Positions 33,465-44,657 of a stretch of DNA of 64,000 nucleotides are shown piece by piece. Position 1 is the stretch's first letter, and each line of letters starts with the position of its first letter. Both the position numbers and the translations under genes were made by a program. Origin of the DNA: Edaphochlamys debaryana (taxonomy: Eukaryota; Chlorophyta; Chlorophyceae; Chlamydomonadales); assembly GCA_016858145.1 (NCBI GenBank), contig JAEHOE010000003.1:496001-560000 (forward strand), read 5' to 3'. The notes under the pieces are model-generated. The model ran no database searches, was not told the origin of the DNA, and saw only the letters and a program-made list of their open reading frames with translations.

Positions 33465-36400
33465 GCGCGTAGCACACACAGCACGGCACGCCCCGGTAGG
33501 GAGCCGTCGCGGTGGAGCGGCTGGACGCGAGGGGTGACGGGTGGCGTTCCCGGGGATCTGGTGCACAGCTGCTGGGTTGAAGATGCCTGAGAGCCGAAAG
33601 CAGGACGAAAAAGGCGTCCCCATGGCCGCCCGGACAGCGGGTAGTGACATGCGAGCTGGCCGTCCGCCGTCCGGGATCACCGTGACGGATCTCGTAAGGA
33701 GTGGCAGATCACGAGAGATCAAATTGGTGTCCCCGCCAGTGAAAACGCTGCTTTGCAACAGTCAGACATGGGTAGGTTGACAGCGCTGGGGGCCACCGCT
33801 TAGGTCGACGCGGCTGGGGGCTGCCGTGAGGTGGATGCGCATTGGGTTAGCGGCCTAGTACCAAGGAGTGGAAAACCCAAAGAGGAGAGGAGGGAGAGGT
33901 GAGAAGGGATAAGAACATGTGTCCAGGACTGCGCGAGGACAGGCGCGAAGACTGAGCCCCCCTCCGCCTCGAAGTGCTCAAAAGGCGAGAGGAAGCGGCG
34001 ATGTTGGTTTGGATCAAATTGAGCGTTGGGGCTCTGCGCGGTTTGGCACGCGGAACTCGAGGCCCCAGCGCCTGTTGTTGCTTCGATCGTGTACACTACT
34101 GTAGATCTCCGCTTCTGAAGCGGGCACGGAGAGAGGGGAGCAAGTTGGGGCGGGAGCATTCAGTACTGGACTAGAACACGCGCCCTCCTTATCGAGAGTG
34201 CGGCTGTGTTGGGCCCTAGAATCGTGTCCTTGTTGCACTTTACTTTTGGCCCTAGCTCGGCGATTGACGCCTTGTCCAGCCGGTCGGTTTGCTTCACGTG
34301 CTGCTGGCGGTTTAGTGTCGTCTGGGATTTCACGGGAGGTCTGTCTGTTTATGCAAGGGCGCGTCTGGGGCGCTTGGTGTGGAGCTTTGGGCCCCTTTGC
34401 TGAGCCCTATCTGTATCATGGCGTTTGTGTTGGGGTACATGGCGTTTGTGTATGTGCGAGACGTACGGTGTACGGTGGCGAGTAGCGCCTGGGTCCATCA
34501 ATGGGTTTCCTGACTTGCTTAACGGTGTCGGGGGGAAGGCGGGCCATTGCTTGCGGCGGCGGGTCGTGTCGCGGATCAACCCACATCCATCAGCTTGATC
34601 CGCGCGCGTCGGCCATGGCGGCCCCCCACGCCGCACAAACTTGGGTTTGGGGTGTATTGGGGTCTTGTAGGGAAAGGTAGGAATCGTTTGGCAAGCGCGG
34701 TTGCTTCCATTTGGCGTCTGGCGTGGGGAAGTGAGAGGCCGGTTTGTGGCGGACAGGTCGTAGTAGAGGGAGGAGGGCTGCAGGGTTCGCTGCTGCAGCG
34801 GCGATGTTGCCATGTTCAGTGGGGTTTGATATGGGTTGGGCTGTTGGCGAAGGGGGTACGCAGAAAGGAGCACGCTTGTCGAGACGGCATCGGCTCGTTA
34901 GGCTGGGATCAAGATTCAAGCGGTAACGGTACCGTAACTTGTCCACTTTCGTGCTGTCCCCCGGCCGTGTCACACAGATCACGACATTTGTGCTCCAGAC
35001 CCCTGCGGGGCGCTGCAGGGGGGCGTGAGCGCGTGACGAGGAGACCGTGCCAGTGCGCCAGGGACAGGGACCGGAGCTGCCGACAGGACGATGCTTACAT
35101 GGGCGCCCACGCTGACCAACAGCGCATGCGCTCTCAGGGGCCGCACCTGCACCCGCACCACAGTTCAGCATACGCACGAAGCGTTTCCTCCAGCGGCAGC
35201 ACCAGACCCCCAGGCCGCGGCACTCAGCAGTCAGCAAATGAGCGGTGAAGAGCACAGCGGCTCTGCAAACGCGGGGACAGCGCTCCACGCTTTGTGGCTG
35301 CCTGCCCCGCCCCCGCCCCCACAGAAAGAATGCACTTATGGGAGCTGCATGCTGAAGGGAGCTGCAGCCGCCCATGCGCTCCCTCTGGCCACCAAGCGAG
35401 AGAGGAGCCAGCGGTAACAGCGCAAGCCTCACCTCGCGGCAAGGTGGGTCGCAAGATGTCCCCTGCCCTTGCATCCACGGTCAATCCACTCCGCTGCAAA
35501 CGCGCGCAGCGCCCAGTGCCCCCATGTGCCGCAAGCAATGCGCCCGCGTTATCTACTTGCGAGCTTCAAGCACCCCCCCACTCATCTCGTAACCCGACCG
35601 CCAGCGACGCCAAAGCGGCACGCAGGAGCAGGAACAGTCGAGCCTCCGAGCGAAACGACCACACGCCACATAATTCATAGCCCTCAGAAGTGGCAGCCAC
35701 CCCGGAGAGTGAATTCCCCACCAGCACAGCCTCGTCAAAGGAAACTCAACTAAGCAAGCACACGCTCCTAATGAAATGCCGGTGCCACCACGCCCAACGG
35801 CGCAAAACGATGCAACCGGTAACGGAACGCAAGTTCGGGGCCTCTGGGTTCGGCCCAAGGAATCAACTGCCATCAACGCCCAGCCCACAAAGCCGCAACG
35901 GAATTTTGGAATGAGGGGCGTGGAGGTCCCCGTTCGGACTGCCCCCCTCTGACGCGCGCATAGCAGGGGCAAATGGAGCCTCTGCGGGCGCAAGCCACCC
36001 CCCACCCCTGTCTCCTACTTGTGCCAACATTGCAACCGCAACCGCATCCTCCTCTCCGGTTCGCGTTTCCCGGAATGAAACGCGCAGCCTTTGAGCGAGC
36101 TAAGCATCGCAGCGCGCAACGGTCACCCCAGCCGCGTAATGATTGGCATCCAGATGGACGTACCAACGACGCAACCGCGATCAATTGTACAGCCCAATGA
36201 CGGGCTTGAAGTCCCACGAAGAAACCAAGCCCAGCCGCCTGCCGTGCAGCACAATCCCAACCGGGCAGCCATTCAGGCCTTTCAAATCCAACTTGCTTAG
36301 CAAACGCGTTTGCTGCCACACCGTGTCTTGTAAAGCCCCTTCCCAGCAACACTATGTCGGTTTCCGTTAGGAGCACCGTTGTGGTTGTTGCCTTGACCTT

Positions 36401-36974
36401 GCCCACCACCCCACCCGCCCGGCCAGCCCTCCTCCGGCCCGCCTGCGCACCACATCTCCGCTTGCAAACGTGTAGGCCCCCGGTAGATCGCTGGCCAGGC
36501 TTCCCGCTAACAATCTGCCGTTACCACGCAAGCTTTCCACGTCCTCCTCCTGCTTTGCAGCCCCAGCCCGGGCGCCCCAGAACCCCGGAGGCGCAGCGCC
36601 ACCCACACTCCATCTGCTCAAGGACAGACCCATCCGTGGGGCACGCTCGTCTCCGTCTCCTGCACCAACTGCCCCCCCTCCCGCCGCGCTCCGCGCTCCG
36701 CGCCAGCGCCGCGCTCCCGCTCCGCTGCGTACTGCGTCCGCGCCGCAACGGCCTTGTCTGTGCGTCGGCCGCACACGCGTTGGCAACAGTGCATAGGCCC
36801 CCCTCCGGCGCGGCCTTGAGCTCACACGGGTTGCCCACCAGTGCTCCTTCCCCCAGCGCAACCGCCGCCGCTACTCTGCTGCCCGCCCATCCTGTTCGCC
36901 AGCCGAGCGCAGGCCAGTGCCTCGCCTCCTGCTCGCCCGCCGCGGCCCCGACCGCGGCTCGGGGCCTTAGGGCC
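33465..36974. other. 3.5 kb region without a supported gene
   Basis: This interval lies between convergent genes, so it should contain the 3' UTR of the plus-strand gene ending at 33464 and of the minus-strand CBM gene ending at 36975. Its base composition is less GC-extreme than the exons. Several open frames longer than 60 codons exist on both strands, but none shows splice logic, biased codon use or recognisable domains. No transposon termini or tandem array was seen. The nearest minus-strand TGTAA I noticed is at 35095-35099. Confidence 0.4.
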
Positions 36975-39900
36975 TTAGGGCGTCCAGGGCTTGGTCTGCG
37001 TGAGGGTGCCGTAGTGCAGGCGGTACTCCCCGGGGGTGTCGATGCGGTAGTTCTGGCCGGGGCCGCCGGGGGAGTCCCTACGGGGGCGGACGCGGGCACA
37101 GGGGGGCACAGAGCGTGTCAGGCAGAGGGGTCAAGAGCAGTACGGTGAGCGGCGAACCGCGAGCAGCGGGCGAGGGCGATGTGTTTGCGTGTGCCACGGG
37201 ACCGGCTGGTGGTGGTTGGCCGTATCAGCCGTGGAGCGTCTGGGTCGGGCTGGAAGGGCGCACGCGGTGCCCAGATCTGGTCAGATGGCGCTCGTAACAA
37301 CCCCGATCCTCGTCCCCACGTACCACTCGTTGTGGCCGTTGTTGATAACGAACTCGAGGGCCTTGGCCTGCAGGGGCGGGGCAAGGGGAGGGGAAGGGGG
37401 AAGGCAGGGTTTGGCGAGGATCGCGCAACTCCCTACAGGGCAAGAGCGCACCCTCATCGCCCCATTGCCGCACCGCACCACACCACCTTGCCCCCACTCC
37501 AGCCCCCCGCGCCTGCCCCGCCCCCGGCCCCCCCAGCCTCTCGGCCTCCAGCCAGCCGTGCCGGCCACACAGCCCCCAGCACAGCTCTACCCCGCCCCGT
37601 ACCGGCCCACTGCCCTACCCCGTCCCACACCGGCCCGATTCCCCTCGCGTTCCCTGCCCCTTTACCCCCGCCACATCGCCCCGGCCCCTGCACACCGGAC
37701 CCTCGCATTCCCTGCCCCTCTCCCTTCTCCCCTGCCAACTACGCGCCTCTACCCGCCCCTGCCTACCGGCAACTTCACCACGTGCTCCTTGTTGCCCACG
37801 TTCTTCATGTGCAGGCCCGGAGGGGTGGTCCAGCCCTTGCCGTCCACGTTGCCCTGTCAGGGGGGAGGAGGAGGGAGGGGAAGAGGGGAGAGGGATGAGG
37901 GGCGCATGGAGGGAGTGCGGAGGAGGTGAGAAGGTGGGTGATTGCGAGGTGGGGCTGCCAGGGAGGCCCACCCCTGCACAGTCGAATACGGCAACCCGTA
38001 CGGACCCGGCGCCGTCCCCTGCTCACGTGCAGGTACACGTTGTCCCACGCGCTGCGGTACGACAGGGTGATCTCGGGAACCCGTGGCGGCGGCGGCGGCG
38101 GCGCAGCCGCCGGCGGCGCGGGCGTGGGCGCCGGCGCGGCGGCAGCCGCGGGGGCGGGCGCCGCCGGGGCCGGGGCCGCCGCGGGGACTGGCGCGACGGC
38201 GGCGGGTGCGGGGGCAACGGGGGCCGCAGCGGGGGGCGCCGCTGGCGCCGCGGCGGCGGCCGCAGGGGCCGCCGGCGGGGGGAGCGCGGGTGCGGGTGCG
38301 GGCGGTGGGGGGAGCGCCGCGGCGGCGGCTGCGGCCGCTCGGAGCCTCTGGACCTCGGTCTGCGGGGCACAGGAGCACAAAGAATGGTGAGCACCCAAGA
38401 AGTGGGTCGCAGGGTCGTTCCTGCCCGCTGCGTGTCCGCACCACGGGTAGCACCCTTTGCCCGTGAGCCTTGCGCCCCCTGGCCCTCGCCCAGGCCTCCG
38501 CCGGCCGCACCACACGCGCATCCGGGCCCCACCTGACCACCTTTTCGCCCCCCCCCTCCCGCCCCCACCTCGGCGGCCGACTTGGCGCTGTGCAGCATCC
38601 CCAGGGACCGGCGCAGCTCCGCGGCCTCAGACTCTGGGGAGGGGAGGACAGGGTATCGTCAAGAAGGTGCGGACGCGCAGGTTGAGCAGGTGCAGGGCGG
38701 CACGTGCTAGCACGTCGGATGGGGCGGTGGCCGACCGCTGCTGCTGCGTACGCCCCCCGCGCATGCCTCACAGTACCTCCGCCGACACACCCGGCAGCCT
38801 TCCAGGCCAGAAAGATCCTCCCATGGCCCCCACCATGCCCCGCGAGGCCCCGTCCAGGCCCACCGCTGGGCCCCACCAGGCCCACGCCAGGACCCACCCA
38901 GCGCGTGGATGCGGTCCTCCTTGGCCCTCAGCGCCTGGTCCTTGGTGGCCAGCTCCATCTCCTGAGGGGGAGGAGGAAGGGAGGGGAAGGGAAGGTTGGG
39001 CCTGGCGGTCACTGGGGTCATGAGGCTACGGTATGGCCTGAGGAGTACCCCAGTCTGCTCAACCTCTTCTCCTCCTCGACCTCCGCCTCAGCCAAACTCT
39101 GCCCCCTTTCCTGTCTAGTGTTTTCCTCTTCTTCTTGTCGCTGTTCTCCGGCTCTGAAACGCACATGATCACCCGGAGCCCCCCCACTACACCACCACCA
39201 CCACCGCGACCACCACCACCCGCGACCCCCGCACCTGCTGCGCTATCTTGTCCATGTACTCGAGCCGCAGCGAGTTGATGTGCCGCAGCGTGGAGGCGAT
39301 GTCGCGGATCTGCAGGGCCAGGCTGGGGCCCTGGGAGGGGGTTGGAAAGGGGGTGGGGAGGGGTGGAGGGAGGGTGAGGGGCGAGTGGGAAGGAGAGGCG
39401 AGGAGGGCAGTCCGGGGGGTGGACGAGGCTTCTGCCCTGCCCTGGGCGACGGACACCTGCCTGCACCTGCCGTCCGGTCCGTCCACTACCGTCCACTACC
39501 TGCCACCCGCTTCAAAGCGTCCGGCCCCACCTGCCTGAGCCCACAGCAACAAACGCCCCAAGCCTCCTCTTCCCTGCCCAGCTCCTCCTCAACGCTTTCT
39601 GCCGCCTCTGCCGCCTGGATGCCGCCCCTGCCGCCGCCCTGCAGCCCCATGCCCACCTCACCTCACCCCACCCCACCCCACCCCACCCCACCACCATCCC
39701 CACCACCAGCGCCCCCGCCCTCACCGTGGAAGTGTACGGCGCGATGTTGTTCTCTGCGCGGGAGCCCGGGACCATTAGGTCCACGGCCTCGTCACTGGCC
39801 GTGGCCTTGGACGAGAAGCCGTTGACGCCAGCGAGAGCCACCGTTGAGTTGAGGTGCCCGCCGTGGCCGGCAGTTGATGCGGCAGCGCCGAGCTTCTCAT

Positions 39901-40496
39901 GTTTCGCGGTGGAGGGAGCACGGATAGGGCGGGGTGGGGAAGGGCGGCGTCAGACAGCGGGAAAGAGATGGAGATAGAGAGAGAAGTTTGTACAGGCTGA
40001 CGAGGGTGGGGGCGTCCGGGGGCGCGCAACCATCGGCGGGGTAACACCGAAGAGGACGGAAAGGGTGCAGGAGTCGGAGGAGAGGGCGGAGGATGGGCCG
40101 GATGTTGGGTGAAGCAACTCACCTCGAAGAGGACAGGGTCGTGGCTGTGGTCGCTGTGGCCGTGCGGCGGGTGAACTCCATTGCCGCTGCTCGCGGACGT
40201 CGTGGTCGAGTCAGCGTGGTTGCTGCCACTGCTCCAGAAGGGCAGCTTCAATCCCGCGGATGGCGGGGCGACCGGCACCCGCGGAGCCGGGACACGCGGA
40301 GACGGAGCGACGCTCGGGACCTGCGAACGAGGAGAAAAGTAAGCGGCGTGCGCCGTGGGCGCCTCAAGCGTTATGTGTCGGTGAATTCTGCGGAGGTCGC
40401 GCTTACCCGCAGGCGCGGGCCGGGGCACTTGGGTTGCCCCGTTGCCAAGCCAGATCGTTTGGTGCTGTCGACCAGGCCCTTCAGCGACGGCGCCAT
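36975..40496 (-). CDS. Coiled-coil protein with C-terminal CBM25/53-type starch-binding module
   Basis: Ten minus-strand exons (40407-40496, 40123-40320, 39725-39895, 39235-39330, 38898-38961, 38569-38633, 38027-38359, 37767-37853, 37324-37367, 36975-37077) give 416 aa from MAPSLKGLVDSTKR. Residues ~1-150 are Pro/Ser/His-rich. About 150-235 are helical and heptad-like (LALQIRDIASTLRHINSLRL; EMELATKDQALRAKEDRIHA). A long Ala/Pro linker follows. The last ~110 residues form a carbohydrate-binding module: ITLSYRSAWDNVYLH, GKGWTTPPGLHM, then FVINNGHNEWDSPGGPGQNY and a YRIDTPGEYRL strand. This matches the Trp/NNG.W/NY pattern of families CBM25 and CBM53, which bind alpha-glucans. No catalytic domain is present, so a scaffolding or granule-targeting role is inferred, analogous to PTST-like proteins but with a different module. 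The acceptor of exon 3 is ambiguous by 3 nt. Confidence 0.8.
39655..39695. repeat. (CACCC)n microsatellite
   Basis: A run of about seven ACCCC/CACCC units occupies intron 3 (minus strand) of the CBM gene. Confidence 0.85.
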
Positions 40497-40889
40497 TCTG
40501 GAGGATGGGCTTGGAGGCCGACCTCAAGCCTAGCCTAGCCTGGTCTGCCCGCCTCGTAGCTTCAAGCTATGTAAGGGGTTAAGCAGTGTGCCCAGCTGGG
40601 TAGCGAGCAGCGGCTGACCTTATGAAGAGTCGGTGTTGCGCACAACTGCGCGTCACAGAGGCGGAGCGTGCTTGCGGTAAAACGGGTATCAGGCTGTGTT
40701 GCTAGTTGCTGTATCTGTGTTTCGGTGGTGCCGGCGGCTCATGACGTTCGGCAGCGCGCTTTCTGACTCGACACCTCTCCGGATCGGCTTCACGGTCCTT
40801 CGACCTCCCCGCAGCACCGCGAACCAGCTACTGGCCACCTCTTCGCGCCCTCTTCCGCACAACCGAGCAAGTCTCTGCGACGCAAAATA
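40497..40889. promoter_or_regulatory. Short interval between SfsA-like stop and CBM gene start
   Basis: Both flanking genes are on the minus strand, so 393 bp must serve as the 3' UTR of the SfsA-like gene and the promoter of the CBM gene, unless the transcripts overlap. I saw no minus-strand TGTAA here. Confidence 0.4.
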
Positions 40890-43800
40890 TCAACGCTTCC
40901 GCTTTTTGCCCCCGCCGCTTCCCGCTCCACGCCCTCTCGGCCCCCCTCCCGTCTCCCCTCCAGCCCCCTCCCCTCCTGCAGCCCTCCCCGCTGCCCGCCC
41001 CGCCCCTCTCCCCCCCCTCCCGCCCCGCTTGCCGCGCCCCCCTGCCGCCTTCTCCCCCCCGGCCCCCTCGCCCCCGTACCCCAACACCACCTCGGCCGGC
41101 CCCAGGTACGAGATGCACGCCCGCCGCGCCTGCGCCCCTTGCGCCTCTTCCCCTCCACCTCCCGCGCCCCCACGTTCCCCGCCGCCTGCATCCTCTCCTG
41201 GCGCGGCCCCCGGCTCCGCCCCAGGGGGCTGCAGGTCCAGGCGCAGAGCCAGCACCTGGACGCCTGCCGCCGCGGCCTGTGTGTGGAGCGACGTTGGAGG
41301 ACAGGCACGAGGGCTGGGCGAGTGACACATGTAGGACACAGAGAGAGCGGGATCCTCAGTCCGCTTTGTGACCTACCTTTCAGCCCCTTCACTCCCACAG
41401 CCTCATGAGCATCCCGGCTCCTCTTCCGCGTCCCCGTATGCATCCTGTCGATTTCCTCACCCAGCCCATGCCGTCCCTCGCCGAAGCCCCCCGCCCCAAC
41501 CCACATCGATGGCTATGTCCCTTCATCTTGCACTTGTGCCCCCCCGCGTGCCCACCTGCCGCACCAACGCCGCGTAGGCCGGGTCCGCTGCGACGCAGGG
41601 CGCGAACCGGCCGCAGTCGGAGCGCTGGATGGCAAACACGCAGGCGGCCTGCGGGGAAGGGACGGGGGGGAAGGCGGGGAAAAGATACGAATGCCTGAGG
41701 CTTTGGAGCCTGGCGGCAATGGGACGAGAGCCCATGGAAAGAGCCCGATGTCAAGGGCGTTCCGGACTGCATTCACGCCTGCGTGAGTGCGTGCCCCTGC
41801 CTGCCCGCACAACGTTCCGCTGCGGCGTCACGCCCCCAAGGCTCGCCTCCCCCCACCCCTGCCCGGGCTCGCTGGCTGCCGCTTTATCTCTTCCTCCGCT
41901 CTCCAATGCTCCGAAAATCCCCCCCTGCCCCCCCCCTTCCATTCCTGCGCCCACCTCGTGCCCCCCCTTCACCGCGTCCATCAGGTCCCCCACGTGCCTC
42001 TGGGCCCGCTCGCTGACCTGTCAGGGGGAGGGAAGGGGAGGGGCAGGGGAATGGAAAGGGAGCGGGTCGAGGTGGGAGACTGGGAGGGGCAGAAGGGCGT
42101 GCATGGCAGGACCTTTAGGGGCAACGACGCGCAGGGAGGCATCACGGGACCACCTATTTGGTGGGAGAGCACCGCTGCAGGCAACACGCTGAGCTTCCAG
42201 GAGAGTAGTGTGCTGCCGCATCCGTCCCAAGCCCTTCCCCGGCCCCCACCGCGCGCCCACTCCCCGCTGCCGGCTCAGGCACCGCTCCCCGCCCCCGCCG
42301 TAGCCCCGCCCCAATGCACCGTGTCTGGGAAGAGCGCGATGCGGGGGGCGCCGGGGTCTGCGGCCGTGTGGCTCGCCGCAGCGGCCGGCTCCCCTGGTGC
42401 TGCCGCCGTCGCAACGGCCTCGCCCGCCTCAGCCGTTGGCTGCACAAGGGGGGGGAGGTGAAGCTCAAGGTCGCGTCTTGGCCTCGCACACACGGTGGAG
42501 CAGTAGCACAGAGGGTCAGAGGCTGACTCTGCACCGTGCTACAGCCTGCCCCAACGACAGCTCTTCTGCGGCAGTATGGATATGCTCCGTACCTGCGTGG
42601 TTGACGCTTGGTACGGCTCCGCGAGCGTGACGGACTTGACCTCCACGTACACGCGCCGGCCGTTGGGCCGCGTCAGCATGAAGTCCACCCTGATCGTGGG
42701 CGGTTGGCGGTTGGCGGTCTTCAGTCAAGCCGGCGCTTGTGCTCTGCCCAACCCTCGGCCCCGCCCCCGCCTGCCCTCGCCCCCCCCCCACGTCTCCCAC
42801 CCCCGCCGCTCGCATGTCGCATTCGCCCACACCGCCGCTTCCCCACACCCCCCGCACAAACAGAGACCCCCACCCCCGCCCCCCCGCCCCGGCCCTCGCT
42901 CGCCTGGACCCGTGGCTGCCCAGGGGCACCTCCCGCGCCACCTCGCCGTACTCCCCCAGCTGCGGCAGGCGGCGGCCCTCCAGCAGGGCCCCCACCAGGC
43001 GGTTGGCCAGGGCCGAGTGCACGCCCACCCAGGCACCGCCCGGGCAGGACTGGAGGGGGGCGAACAATGCAGGCGGGCGGGCGGGGATAAGGTTCGGTAG
43101 GTGTCGGGCGGCTATAATGAGACCGGCGGGTGGGGTAGGGTCACGGTGGAGACGTGCCTCGAGGCAGCCGGTGTTGTTTGGGGCGGTCGGTCCGGACGGC
43201 TGAGGCCCTAAGGAGGCGGTGCCCACTCTAGGCCTCTCCCACACTTGCGCGCGTAACCTGCTTCTGACCTGGGCTGCCCGGCGCGCCTGGAGCAATGCCT
43301 CAATCCCCGCCCCCGTCCACAGCGCCCGGCCCCTGCCTGCCCACACACCTGTATCATCTCCAGCCCGTGGGCGTACTTGCGGCCGGGGGCGGACGACACG
43401 CTCAGCACCACCGGGGCCAGCGGCCTAGGGACGCGGGGGCAGAGGGGGTTATAGTGTTGCAGCTGGAGGCGATGCAGGGCTTGGGGCAGAGTTGGGCAGG
43501 GTTTTGGGCAGGTGAGTGGGGACTCATACCATGTGGGTCGGAGGGGTCAGGGACTGCACCCTGGCTGCCCCGAGTCCTCCGACTTGCCGCACAACATTCC
43601 GGACGCCTCGGCTTTCCTCGCAGACCCTCCTTCTGGAAGTCTGTCATCCGCCCCCACCCGACCGCCGGCTACTGCCGTGCCTGGCGTCCTCGCCGAACAG
43701 TCAATTGCGGTATCCCACCGCACATATGAAAGTATCCTAGCCTAGACGAGCTCCGGAAGCCAACATGCGGGCCCGCCCGTGCTACATAGGTTGCGCTGCC

Positions 43801-44657
43801 GAGCTCTTCGCCTAGGGCCCGGGGCACGCACCAGTCCAGGAGTCCCGTCATGGGCCCAGTGTTAGGGCAGTGGCACGTCGTTACCGCGGCCGCCGCCTCC
43901 GCTTGAGGTGCCTCTCCGTCCATGCCAGCACTCCGCCCCGTTGCAGCGCCTGCCGCTGCTGCCCCTCCGCCGCCACTGGCCCCGCTTCCATCGCTGCCAC
44001 CAGCCTCTGCCGTGCCAGGCGGTTCCCCTCCGGCCCCCTCCGGCCCCTCCCCCAGAAGGACGTCGGCTAGGAACCGCTTGTACCGGCGCACAAGCCTCCC
44101 GCGAAGAGCAGTCGGGTACTGGGGCGCAGGGCGTGTGAGGGAGGCAGGGGAGGGTGCCGGCGCGGGGCGGAGCATGGGACGGGTGAGAAGGGCGGTGGGA
44201 ACAGGCGCGGAGTTCAGCACGGTGGGGGAGTGGCAGCAGACTCGCGGGAAAGCTCTTGTCTGTGCTGGTTTCCTTGGGGACATATGTCGCCTACTTCCCG
44301 CTGCTGATAAGGGGGGCTGCTCCCAGGCTGCTCCCATCCTGCGTTCGGGCTTCCACCTCTCACCTCGTGAAGCACCACTGGCCCAGCCACATCGCCTCTG
44401 CTGCTCCCCCGAGCTGTGGCGCTGTCCAGGGGGGGAGGCCTCATGGCGACCGGGGAAAGGAAGGAGGCGGGGCGGAGGGTGCGGGAAGCGTCGATGGGCA
44501 ACGCAAACCGCCGATTGCCGGACAGCGGCTGCGTCGCCCGACAAGTTGCTGGACACAGCAGCGTGCCTGATGTTCTCGTCACGCGCAGCGCGTCCCTGGT
44601 CTCTAAGGCGACGTGGAAGCAAGGCTTGTGATGGCCTGGTAATGGCGGGAACCTCAA
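40890..44657 (-). CDS. SfsA-family protein with organellar-type N-terminus and basic Gly/Arg tail
   Basis: Nine exons (44364-44657, 43832-44118, 43349-43424, 42904-43049, 42593-42689, 42320-42439, 41955-42017, 41648-41556, 40890-41276) encode 520 aa. Diagnostic SfsA blocks are all present in order: LVRRYKRFLADV, HCPNTGPMTGLLDW, RKYAHGLEMIQ, GVHSALANRLV, RVDFML, VYVEVKSVTLAE, RIALFPDT, FAIQRSDCGRFAPC and DPAYAALVRQ. The conserved E-V-K of the nuclease-like core is intact. Bacterial SfsA (~235 aa) was named for sugar-fermentation stimulation and binds nucleic acid; its plant and algal role is unsettled. Insertions are a Gly/Ala-rich stretch before CHCPNTG, an Ala/Pro stretch before RIALFPDT, and a ~90-residue Gly/Arg tail ending GGGKKRKR. 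The intron after exon 4 uses a GC donor (TCCAG/GCGAGC). A second in-frame ATG at 44444 would omit the transit-like extension. Confidence 0.88.

Noticed and set aside
35873..36409. 178-codon minus-strand open frame in the 3.5 kb gap
   Set aside because: No recognisable domain, no splice partners, Cys/Arg/Gly-rich composition typical of random frames here, and it lies where the CBM gene 3' UTR is expected.
33465..36974. Fourth, decayed Patched copy or other pseudogene after the array
   Set aside because: I looked for recurring exon phrases such as VDSILRFWAYDP or GIAVDYSAH in all frames and saw none here.
43669..44622. 317-codon minus-strand frame through the SfsA first exons
   Set aside because: Its upstream half is in a different phase from exon 1. 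The splice GAG/GTGAGA to CAG/TAC from the other frame gives the continuous VAGPVVLHEYPTALRG start, which fits the family better.
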